A stretch of 11,633 nucleotides of DNA from Chloroflexia bacterium (GTDB taxonomy: Bacteria; Chloroflexota; Chloroflexia; Thermomicrobiales; JALYUS01), in assembly GCA_025928215.1 (NCBI GenBank), contig JAICJW010000111.1:1-11633 (forward strand), written 5' to 3'. Positions 5,704 to 11,633 of this stretch are shown here, piece by piece. How positions within the stretch are numbered: position 1 is the stretch's first letter; the number at the start of each line of letters is the position of its first letter. The notes beneath the pieces were generated by a model. The model did not search any database. It saw nothing but the letters and a program-made list of their open reading frames with translations, and was not told where the DNA came from. The position numbers and the translations under genes were made by a program.

Positions 5704-6768
5704 TTAGCCAGCAGACTGCTGCATATTGCGGACGGCAGGAACGGCGATGCTGATGTCCGCACCGGCGGGTTGACCGGGGATCGTGACGGTGCCCCTGAAG
5801 ACGTAGAGCGGTTGCAGGAAATCCCCGCCGTTCTTGTCGGTGGCGAAGGCATAGGCGAGCGAGACATCATTGATGAGCGCGATCGCGTTCGGCGGCACGG
5901 AGAGTCCGGTAGGTGGGCGGAGATCCACCATGCCCCGCGTCTGTGCCTGCTGCCACGCATCGTTGAGCGAAATGAGATCGTATGCGCCCGGTCGCAGTTC
6001 GCTCGGCCACGCGCGCTCCACTTCCTGCACGACATTCCCAGGGCCAACCCGAACGCGGATACCCGGCGTGTCGGAGAGGATATCGGGCAGTGCCTTCGGG
6101 TGGAAGATGACATCGAGCGTATCGCCGTTGCGCCGCACGTGCGCGGGACCAACGTCCGCGGGAAGGAGATTTCGCGTCGCGAGCCACCCGCGCGCGCTGC
6201 TGATCGCGGTGCGGTCGTCCGGCAGGGTATTGGTCGCCGCAGGGGCCGCGGGGGGCGCGTACACGGTCGCTTTGGCGTCAACCGAGAGACGGCCGTTTCC
6301 GTCCACGGTATACATCCCCGCTTTCGGCTGCCGTACCGGCCCGGTCAGGCCGAGGCGGCGCGCCAGTTCGTCCACCTGCGCGGCGTTCGGGGGCGGCCAG
6401 GTGATGCGAAAGACATCTCCACGCGGCGCGCCACCGGTGAGCGGGCCGGAGAGGGTGTACGTGAGCGGTGTTGGCGCGGCGTCAGTGGCGACCGGCGCGA
6501 CGGGTGGCAGCGTACCGAAGGGTTCGACATTACCGATCGTTGTGGGGACGACGAGCGCGGCGGGCGGCGGGACGAGTGTGGCGGCGGGCACCGAGACCGC
6601 AGCGCGATGGCGCGAATCCGGCCCGACAATGCCGAAGATATAGAGCGTCATCGCGAGCAGGATAACGAGCAAGAACACGGGGATCCCGCGCCCTACCATC
6701 GCGGTTCGCGAGCGCCGATACTGCTGTTGCGTAGACCACCGACGGCGGTATTGATTCACTCCGGCCAT
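5704..6768 (-). CDS. Single-pass anchored extracytoplasmic protein, function unknown
   Basis: The product has 354 residues. A basic N-terminus (YRRRWSTQQQYRRSRTAM) and one helix (about 28-48) indicate a short cytoplasmic tail and an outside C-terminal part. A Pro/Ala/Val-rich linker follows (about 55-105). The folded part begins near 106 (FRITWPPP, then LARRLGL) and includes DDRTAISSARGWLATRNLLP (184-203), DVIFHPKALP, ISLNDAWQQ (266-274), INDVSLAYAF (299-308) and LQPLYVFRGTV (318-328). The DAW, LAY and LQP-VYVF blocks recall extracytoplasmic regulator-type proteins such as the YycI group, but the match is too weak to name. ATG 6768 was chosen because the helix follows; its ribosome site (GGGGAAG) is 11 or more bases away and weak. 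A probable promoter lies at 6840-6867. It converges with the flavoprotein gene. Confidence 0.7.
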   Translation of the reverse strand: MAGVNQYRRRWSTQQQYRRSRTAMVGRGIPVFLLVILLAMTLYIFGIVGPDSRHRAAVSVPAATLVPPPAALVVPTTIGNVEPFGTLPPVAPVATDAAPTPLTYTLSGPLTGGAPRGDVFRITWPPPNAAQVDELARRLGLTGPVRQPKAGMYTVDGNGRLSVDAKATVYAPPAAPAATNTLPDDRTAISSARGWLATRNLLPADVGPAHVRRNGDTLDVIFHPKALPDILSDTPGIRVRVGPGNVVQEVERAWPSELRPGAYDLISLNDAWQQAQTRGMVDLRPPTGLSVPPNAIALINDVSLAYAFATDKNGGDFLQPLYVFRGTVTIPGQPAGADISIAVPAVRNMQQSAG

Positions 6769-6839
6769 GCGGGCTGTCTTCCCCTGTATCTCTCCCCCAC
6801 CGGCGCGGAAGCGTCGCGATTCTCCCCCGCCTGCCGCCG

Positions 6840-6867
6840 AGGATAGCACACATGCCAGAGATGACAA
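6840..6867 (-). promoter_or_regulatory. Probable promoter of the anchored-protein gene (extended -10)
   Basis: On the minus strand TTGTCA (6867-6862) and TATCCT (6845-6840) are 16 bases apart. TTGTCA matches the -35 consensus at five of six positions. The -10 hexamer is preceded by TGC, an extended -10. An A-rich run lies just upstream of the -35. Transcription would start near 6833, giving a leader of about 65 bases before the ATG at 6768. Confidence 0.55.
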
Positions 6868-6913
6868 CCCTTTTTTCTCCCCAATTTCGCGATAGTGCGT
6901 AGGGGAGCGGTGG

Positions 6914-7348
6914 TCATGGCCGCGGGACATCCTCGGGATGAGGAACGAGGTAGACGGGCAGGCTGACGAGGAGGAACGCGACGACCGGCGCATCGAGCGC
7001 AATGGTGCCGAGGGCGATAAACGCCAATCGCACATCGAGCAGCACGGCAAGCGCGAGCAGACAAAATGCGGCGAGCGCGATCAAGTCCGCCTGCGCGGTG
7101 AGGCGGCGGTAGCGGCGGCGCATCGTGCGAGGCGCGCCCAGTGGGGCGATTTGCAGGAGCGCCCCGAAACTCACGAAGAGCACCGCGCCAATGACCACCG
7201 CCTGGAGGTCATAGAACCGGGCGAACAATGGCAGCCAGATCGCCAGCGGCGTGAGCAGCACATGCGCGCGCGCAGCCGCTCGCAGCCGTGCGGCGCGGAC
7301 GGCGAGGTAGCGGGGAATGGTGAAGATCGTCGGCCCATCATCATCCAT
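6914..7348 (-). CDS. Small four-helix integral membrane protein, unknown function
   Basis: The 144-residue product has a charged start (MDDDGPTIFTIPRYLAVRAARLRAAARAH), then hydrophobic segments near residues 29-43, 47-70, 86-105 and 108-135. A basic loop (APRTMRRRYRRLTAQ, 72-86) separates the two pairs and, by the positive-inside rule, faces the cytoplasm. The C-terminus is short and polar (PHPEDVPRP). I recognise no family. It is divergent from the methyltransferase-glycosyltransferase gene, with only 23 bases between the two start codons. A 145-base gap containing a promoter separates it from the minus-strand gene downstream, so the two are at least partly independent. The start has no well-spaced ribosome site. 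AGGA lies only 2 bases away, and a leaderless start is suggested by a -10 hexamer at 7360-7355. A later start would lose the acidic tail. Confidence 0.6.
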   Translation of the reverse strand: MDDDGPTIFTIPRYLAVRAARLRAAARAHVLLTPLAIWLPLFARFYDLQAVVIGAVLFVSFGALLQIAPLGAPRTMRRRYRRLTAQADLIALAAFCLLALAVLLDVRLAFIALGTIALDAPVVAFLLVSLPVYLVPHPEDVPRP

Positions 7349-7354
7349 CGTCCT

Positions 7355-7360
7355 ATTGTA
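7355..7360 (-). promoter_or_regulatory. Possible -10 hexamer for a leaderless transcript
   Basis: The minus strand reads TACAAT, five of six matches to TATAAT, 6 bases before the ATG at 7348. Initiation 7 bases downstream would begin at or next to the start codon. No -35 match is visible at normal spacing, so support is partial. Confidence 0.35.
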
Positions 7361-7371
7361 CCGGGAGGGAG

Positions 7372-9672
7372 ATGTATGCTACCATCACTGCAATGAAGAC
7401 CAGAGAGCCGAAACCAATACCTCCTGCCCCGACGGTACGGGATTACGCAGCAGAGGACGAGATTGGTCGTGCGGCTAAACCTCCCGCCGAGGACGACGCT
7501 CCCCCAGCATACGATGACAAATACTATGATGCGCTGCACGCCGGGGCCGTTCGTAGTGCCGCGGCCGTTGTCCCTTTTGTCCAGAACATTGTCGCCGCGC
7601 GTCGCGTAGTAGATCTCGGTTGCGGTACGGGAGCGTGGCTTGCCGCTTTCCAGGCGCATGGCGCGACGCGCATCCTCGGCGTTGATCTCCCGCCGCTCGA
7701 TGCTGAGTCACCACCGACCCGCGTGATTCCCAGCACGGACTTCCTTGCGTGGGATCTCACGAAGCCCCTGAAGATCAAACGGCGGTTCGACCTCGCCCTC
7801 TCGCTCGAAGTGGGGGAGCATCTGCCCCTCCACGCTGCTGACAATTATCTGGACTCTCTCGTCCGCCTCGCGCCTGTTGTGCTGTTCTCCGCCGCGATCC
7901 CGGATCAAGGGGGAGAACACCACGACAACGAACAATGGCCCGCGTGGTGGGCGGCGGGCTTCAAGGATCGAGGATACCTCACCTTCGATTGCCTGCGCGC
8001 CCATTTCTGGGACGATCTCCGCGTCGAAACGTGGTATGCCCAGAACATGCTGCTCTTCGTGCGGGAGACGGATGTGGAGCGCTACCCGAACCTTCCGAAG
8101 AGCGCTCCGGAAGGGACCGCGCTCCCTCAGGCGCTCGTTCATCCGCGCTGGTGGGTCTTCGCCCAGCAGCAGCATCGGGCAGTCGAGCAGCGATTGCATG
8201 AGACGGAAACCGGGCGATGGAAAGCGGAGACAGCCCTCCATGCAGCCGAGGAACGATTGCACGAGACCGAAACCGGACGATGGGAAGCCGAGACGGCGCT
8301 CCATGCAACCAAGGCGCAATTGCACGAGACCGAAGTCGGGCGGCAGGAGGCCGAGACGGTCCTCCGTGCCACGGAGGAGCATCTGCGCAAGGTCGAATCC
8401 GGGTGGCAGGAGGCCGAGACGGCACTTGATGCCGCCGAGGAGCGACTGCGCGAAATCGAAGTCGGGCGGCAGGAAGCCGAGACGGCGCTCAACGTTGTCG
8501 AGGAGCGCCTGCGTGCGATCGAAGTTGGCTGGCAGGAGGCCGAGGAAATACGGGCGCAGTATGAGACTGCGATGAGAGAGGCGGTGCGAGCGACCCGCCA
8601 GCATCTTGCTCGCTCCCTGGTCGGTATTCCCCCGGCTGGAGAGCGTCCGCGGGTGCTCATCATCATCCCCGGCTCGCTGAATTACTTCTACGATCAGGCC
8701 GGGCAACGTATCGCGGAGGCATTGACGAATCTCGGCTTCTCTGCGGATGTCCGCACGTTAGGAGAGATTGCCGACCCGGTACCCAGATACGATTGTACCT
8801 TCGTGATTAATATCGCTGAGACGATTCTTGCCTATAGCAGGAGGGGTGCGGATCGTCATCAGGCGAGGCAGCTCGATCCGGCCGAAGAACTGCTGGCCCT
8901 CACCCGCCTCGCGGCAGTTCGGGCGGCGGTCGGCGGCCCGACCGCCGCCGTGCAGCTCGATTGCGTCCAGACGTGGTGGTTCACCCACGCATGTGAACTG
9001 TGTGACTATGTCGGAATACCTACGCTCCTCGATCTCGGCTTCCACGATCAATCCGCTGATCTCACGCCCACACAGGCACGCCTCTATTCCTTCGTCTTCA
9101 ACGGGCTGACGGAAAGCGAACGAGAGAGCCTCGATGCGCTTGACCTTACGGCCCCGCGCTCCGTGCCGTGGGTCTTTGTCGGGCATATGACGGAAGATCG
9201 CGTGCGCCTCGTGCAGCGAATCATGTCCGAGGTGGATCTCAGAGGGTTCGTCTACATGCCGACTCTCGCTCCCTTCACCGCGAGCGGGCCACACCTGAAT
9301 GAGCAACAACTCATGAGCGTGCTCGGTCAGGCCCGCTATCAGATTTGGTGCGCGCACCACTCGTACTTTTACCTTGAGAGCGAGCGATTCCGGCAATCCG
9401 TGCTCGCGGGAGCAGTGCCGATCAAGCTGCTGACGACCGCGCTTCCGCCTGGCCCCTTCCCCTTTCCGGATTTCGTGCTCGATGAAGAAACCTTCCCCGA
9501 GCAGTTGCGCGCGATGGATTTCCCGGCGATGCAGCAACGCGCGATTGACGAATTCAAGGCGTTGCCGGCGCTTGAAGAGGGGCTGCTCTCCTATCTGGCC
9601 TTCTCGGGCGGCGCGCGCATGGCATGGGCAGGAAGACGGAGACACGCGATGGGTGCACACAATGGATCGTAA
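7372..9672 (+). CDS. Fusion protein: class I methyltransferase, 21-residue-repeat coiled coil, CgeB-like GT-B glycosyltransferase
   Basis: The product has 766 residues in three parts. Residues about 60-232 form a class I SAM-dependent methyltransferase: motif I is VVDLGCGTG (79-87), then GVDLPP, SLEVGEHLP and a tail HHDNEQWPAWWA...WYAQNMLLFV seen in glycan-cluster methyltransferases. Residues 275-400 are six copies of a 21-residue, three-heptad unit and must be a coiled coil. Residues about 425-750 form a GT-B-like domain: VLIIIPGSLNYFYDQAGQRIAEAL is the acceptor-side Rossmann start, and ESERFRQSVLAGAVPIK (669-685) is the donor-site motif of CgeB-like and group 1 glycosyltransferases. It probably adds a sugar and methylates a surface glycan at the membrane face in the cytoplasm. 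ATG 7372 follows GGGAGGGAG with only 3 bases from the GGAGG core, closer than usual; the next in-frame ATG (7393) has no site. The GT2 gene overlaps its end by 11 bases. Confidence 0.85.
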   Translation: MYATITAMKTREPKPIPPAPTVRDYAAEDEIGRAAKPPAEDDAPPAYDDKYYDALHAGAVRSAAAVVPFVQNIVAARRVVDLGCGTGAWLAAFQAHGATRILGVDLPPLDAESPPTRVIPSTDFLAWDLTKPLKIKRRFDLALSLEVGEHLPLHAADNYLDSLVRLAPVVLFSAAIPDQGGEHHDNEQWPAWWAAGFKDRGYLTFDCLRAHFWDDLRVETWYAQNMLLFVRETDVERYPNLPKSAPEGTALPQALVHPRWWVFAQQQHRAVEQRLHETETGRWKAETALHAAEERLHETETGRWEAETALHATKAQLHETEVGRQEAETVLRATEEHLRKVESGWQEAETALDAAEERLREIEVGRQEAETALNVVEERLRAIEVGWQEAEEIRAQYETAMREAVRATRQHLARSLVGIPPAGERPRVLIIIPGSLNYFYDQAGQRIAEALTNLGFSADVRTLGEIADPVPRYDCTFVINIAETILAYSRRGADRHQARQLDPAEELLALTRLAAVRAAVGGPTAAVQLDCVQTWWFTHACELCDYVGIPTLLDLGFHDQSADLTPTQARLYSFVFNGLTESERESLDALDLTAPRSVPWVFVGHMTEDRVRLVQRIMSEVDLRGFVYMPTLAPFTASGPHLNEQQLMSVLGQARYQIWCAHHSYFYLESERFRQSVLAGAVPIKLLTTALPPGPFPFPDFVLDEETFPEQLRAMDFPAMQQRAIDEFKALPALEEGLLSYLAFSGGARMAWAGRRRHAMGAHNGS
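8194..8571 (+). repeat. Six in-frame 63-bp tandem repeats encoding a coiled coil
   Basis: Units begin at 8194, 8257, 8320, 8383, 8446 and 8509. Each encodes 21 residues close to L-x-E-x-E-x-G-R-x-E-A-E-T-A-L-x-A-x-E-E-R. The last unit has lost the pattern in its second half. With 21 residues as three heptads, Leu1, Thr/Ile/Val4, Arg/Trp8, Ala11, Leu15 and Ala18 fall at the core positions. A glycine at position 7 is kept in all six. Neighbouring units 1-2 and 4-5 are the most alike, which suggests growth by local duplication. Confidence 0.9.
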
Positions 9673-10546
9673 TGCTGTTCGCGCGCTGTCACGCCTCACG
9701 ACGCAGGGAGGCGCGCGAGAATACCCGACGCCTCCCACCGGGGTGACGATCGCGATTCCGAACTGGAACCACGAGTTGATGCTTCCCCGCTCGATTGGCT
9801 CCGCCCTGCGTGCGGTACATGCCCTGCGAGAGATCGGTGTCGCCGGGGAGGTGCTGGTCATAGACGACCGTTCGCGTGACGGCTCACTGACCCTCCTGCG
9901 GCAACTTGAGGCGCTCCACTACGCGGACGGACTCCGCGTACTCGCCCTCGGACGCAATAGCGGGCTGCCGATGGCTCGCAATGCCGCCCTCGCTCATGCG
10001 ACCTACCAATATATCGTGTTCATGGACGCGGACAACGAACTCGTTTCCGAAAATCTCCCCCTCTTCTACCGGGCGATCCGCGATACGGCGGCGGCGGCGG
10101 CATTCGGGAATCTGCTGCGGCAAGAGGACGGGGCCGGCGATGACCCAACGGACCCGGACGCAGGTCCGGTCACACTCGTGAGCAACGAGAGTTTTCAACC
10201 GCGCATCTTCCGCGAGAATTATATTGATGCGTTTGCGATCTTCGACCGGATTCAGGTGCTCGATGCCGACGGGTATCTCAATGCAATCGAGGTAGAAGCC
10301 CGTGAAGACTGGGAATTGTACCTGCATCTCGCGGCGTCGGGGCGGCGCATTATCTTCGTCCCTGTCGTTTTTGGCATCTATCATTCCATGCCCGGTTCGA
10401 TGATCCAGGAAGCGGACGCGGGCGATGATGGACATCGGGCCCAGAAGGAATACATTCGCCGGGTCTTTGACCAACTTGGCATTCGCGCCGCTCTTCCTCT
10501 TGCCACGCGTCACTTGCGGTATCATCCCGATGTCGGCTATCTCTAG
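9662..10546 (+). CDS. GT2-family glycosyltransferase
   Basis: The 294-residue product has a GT-A fold. Strand one is VTIAIPNWNHELMLPRSIGSAL (28-49). EVLVIDDRSRDGS (63-75) holds the nucleotide-binding Asp pair. RNSGLPMARNAAL (98-110) is the usual loop before the DxD. VFMDADNEL (119-127) gives the metal-binding DAD. EDWELYLHLAASG (215-227) carries the catalytic-base region (ED then W). This places it among inverting GT2 enzymes that act on surface polysaccharides or glycoproteins from nucleotide sugars in the cytoplasm. There are no membrane helices, so it is not a processive synthase of the cellulose type. The start overlaps the end of the preceding fusion gene by 11 bases, implying translational coupling; its ribosome site is weak (GGG 8 bases before). 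Donor and acceptor are unknown. Confidence 0.88.
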   Translation: MDRNAVRALSRLTTQGGAREYPTPPTGVTIAIPNWNHELMLPRSIGSALRAVHALREIGVAGEVLVIDDRSRDGSLTLLRQLEALHYADGLRVLALGRNSGLPMARNAALAHATYQYIVFMDADNELVSENLPLFYRAIRDTAAAAAFGNLLRQEDGAGDDPTDPDAGPVTLVSNESFQPRIFRENYIDAFAIFDRIQVLDADGYLNAIEVEAREDWELYLHLAASGRRIIFVPVVFGIYHSMPGSMIQEADAGDDGHRAQKEYIRRVFDQLGIRAALPLATRHLRYHPDVGYL

Positions 10547-10629
10547 GCCCTCTTCCCGAGATGACAGTTCCCGGTCATGCAGCCGCATCGTGGCTTCGCA
10601 ATCACGAGCGATAAAGGAGCGAGTATCCA

Positions 10630-11633
10630 ATGGTAGCCCCGTCGGTCCCCACGCTTGCGACGCTGTTCACGGCACATGCGCCTGTCGAGGAATACCGGCG
10701 GCGGCGAGGGATGGCGGGCGCATCTTCCGCCGTACCGCTCTCGGCGATTGACACCTTCCTCTTGGGCCGGATCGCCGCCTATGCCCCGGTGCCGCCGCAC
10801 ATTATTGATCTCGCGGCGGATGCGACCGATGGCGATTCCGTTGCGTTCTGGGTTGGGGCCGGGCTTCCGATCATCGTTCCCCATGTCTCCTGGCATCCCG
10901 CTCCTGATTCGGATTGGCGGCCCCTCTTGCGCGCGTGGATGGCCGAGCGGACGATACCCGGCGAATCGGGCAACGTCGCGCATCCCACGTTCGTCGAAAC
11001 GACCCTTGCCACTCCCGATGATTGGCGGGCGATCACGGCTGATCTTCCCGATGGCACTCCACTCATTCTTACCCTCGCCGAGTCCGCCGAGACTGCGCCG
11101 CAGACAGCGGCGCATCTGGATCTGCTGCGGCGCTGTGCCCCCGATGCGACGATCATGCTTCTGCCATTGGGGGCAACAGGCACCGGGCCGGTACTCACAC
11201 AGGCGCTCTGCGCTTCTCCTCCCGAAGGCTCGCGGCGGCTTATCGCGTTACGCGAACTCGCCCCCTTTTTCGCGGCGAGCGAACTGGGGTTGATCGCACC
11301 TGACGACGACCCCATGATCGCTACCATATTGGAGCGCATCAAGGGGTTGGTGGAGGGCAATTTTCAATTCATCACGCTTGTGCAATACGCGATTGAGTCT
11401 GCCCAGGCGAGAGAGGCCGCCAATCTGCGGCAGGCCGAAGTGCAGGTGACTGATACCAAGCGGGTGCGGGTGCGGGCGGCCGAGGCGAGGATGGCGGCGA
11501 TGCAGGCGACGATTGATGATCTGCACGCGGCGATGGCGGATAAGACCGCGTATGCGCAATCGCTTGAAGATCGGCTACGCTATCTTGAGGAAACCTTCTT
11601 GCCGTGGAAAAACACCGTCATTGCCGGGCTTGA
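10630..11633 (+). CDS. Unrecognised protein with C-terminal coiled coil, 3' end outside the window
   Basis: The frame is open from ATG 10630 to the right edge, giving 334 residues with no stop. AAGGAG (10614-10619) lies 10 bases upstream. Residues 1-50 are polar with a Tyr-Arg-rich stretch (EEYRRRRG). Residues 55-220 alternate strands and helices like a Rossmann fold: HIIDLAADATDGDSVAFWVG looks like a methyltransferase motif I that has lost its glycines, followed by LPIIVPHVSWHP, PLILTLAESAE, DATIMLLPLGATGTG and RRLIALRELAPFFAASELGLI. Residues about 253-325 (IESAQAREAANLRQAE and ALRYLEE-type segments) should form a coiled coil. The layout mirrors the fusion gene two genes upstream (domain, coil, then perhaps a glycosyltransferase). 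I name no function. It follows the GT2 gene by 83 bases in the same direction. Confidence 0.75.
   Translation, partial: MVAPSVPTLATLFTAHAPVEEYRRRRGMAGASSAVPLSAIDTFLLGRIAAYAPVPPHIIDLAADATDGDSVAFWVGAGLPIIVPHVSWHPAPDSDWRPLLRAWMAERTIPGESGNVAHPTFVETTLATPDDWRAITADLPDGTPLILTLAESAETAPQTAAHLDLLRRCAPDATIMLLPLGATGTGPVLTQALCASPPEGSRRLIALRELAPFFAASELGLIAPDDDPMIATILERIKGLVEGNFQFITLVQYAIESAQAREAANLRQAEVQVTDTKRVRVRAAEARMAAMQATIDDLHAAMADKTAYAQSLEDRLRYLEETFLPWKNTVIAGL

Noticed and set aside
5680..6846. 388-codon plus-strand frame opposite the anchored protein
   Set aside because: The product is an Arg/Gly-rich string with no fold. The minus strand has a transmembrane anchor, a linker and a folded domain, plus a promoter.
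8194..8571. Tandem repeats as a CRISPR array
   Set aside because: The 63-bp units are contiguous, have no spacers and keep one reading frame inside a protein gene.
7708..9861. Long open frames on the minus strand (7708-8706 and 8758-9861) opposite the fusion gene
   Set aside because: They are mirror frames of GC-rich plus-strand coding sequence. Their products are Arg- and Pro-rich with no domain, while the plus strand has clear methyltransferase and glycosyltransferase motifs.

Overview
The window looks like a GC-rich chromosomal segment from a bacterium of the phylum Chloroflexota. That placement is an inference. It rests mainly on the secreted protein at 3597-4418, which resembles a repeat-like extracellular family of unknown function that I associate with this phylum, and on the GC-rich codon use. 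No rRNA, tRNA, transposase or CRISPR array was seen.

Layout. (1) 1-1374: the last 37 codons of an MBOAT-type membrane O-acyltransferase, followed at once by a membrane-anchored SGNH hydrolase of the DUF459 kind. Such pairs usually O-acetylate a cell-surface polysaccharide. (2) 1368-1923: a long non-coding stretch with a strong 21-bp inverted repeat, a 7-bp tandem repeat, and a nested set of GC-rich hairpins flanked by near-identical 20-bp purine-rich direct repeats. (3) 1924-3343: a flippase-like (LPG_synthase_TM, PF03706) integral membrane protein, then a small EthD-type dimeric barrel protein. (4) 3468-4418: a recognisable promoter, a leader with a small palindrome, a strong ribosome binding site and the secreted protein of unknown function. 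(5) 4573-5676: an FAD-dependent oxidoreductase of the geranylgeranyl-reductase/PHBH type. (6) 5704-7348, minus strand: a single-pass anchored extracytoplasmic protein with its own probable promoter, and a small four-helix membrane protein. (7) 7372-11633: a surface-glycan cassette. It holds a 766-residue fusion of methyltransferase, 21-residue-repeat coiled coil and GT-B glycosyltransferase, overlapped by a GT2 glycosyltransferase. An open-ended gene follows, with an unrecognised N-terminal domain and its own coiled coil.

Taken together the genes concern the cell envelope: a glycan is probably built by the glycosyltransferases, methylated and O-acetylated, with membrane proteins alongside. 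The most unusual item is the methyltransferase-coil-glycosyltransferase fusion. Its coil is made of six in-frame 63-bp repeats, an architecture that recalls the separate WbdD/WbdA molecular ruler that sets O-antigen chain length in Escherichia coli O9a. The functional link is an inference.
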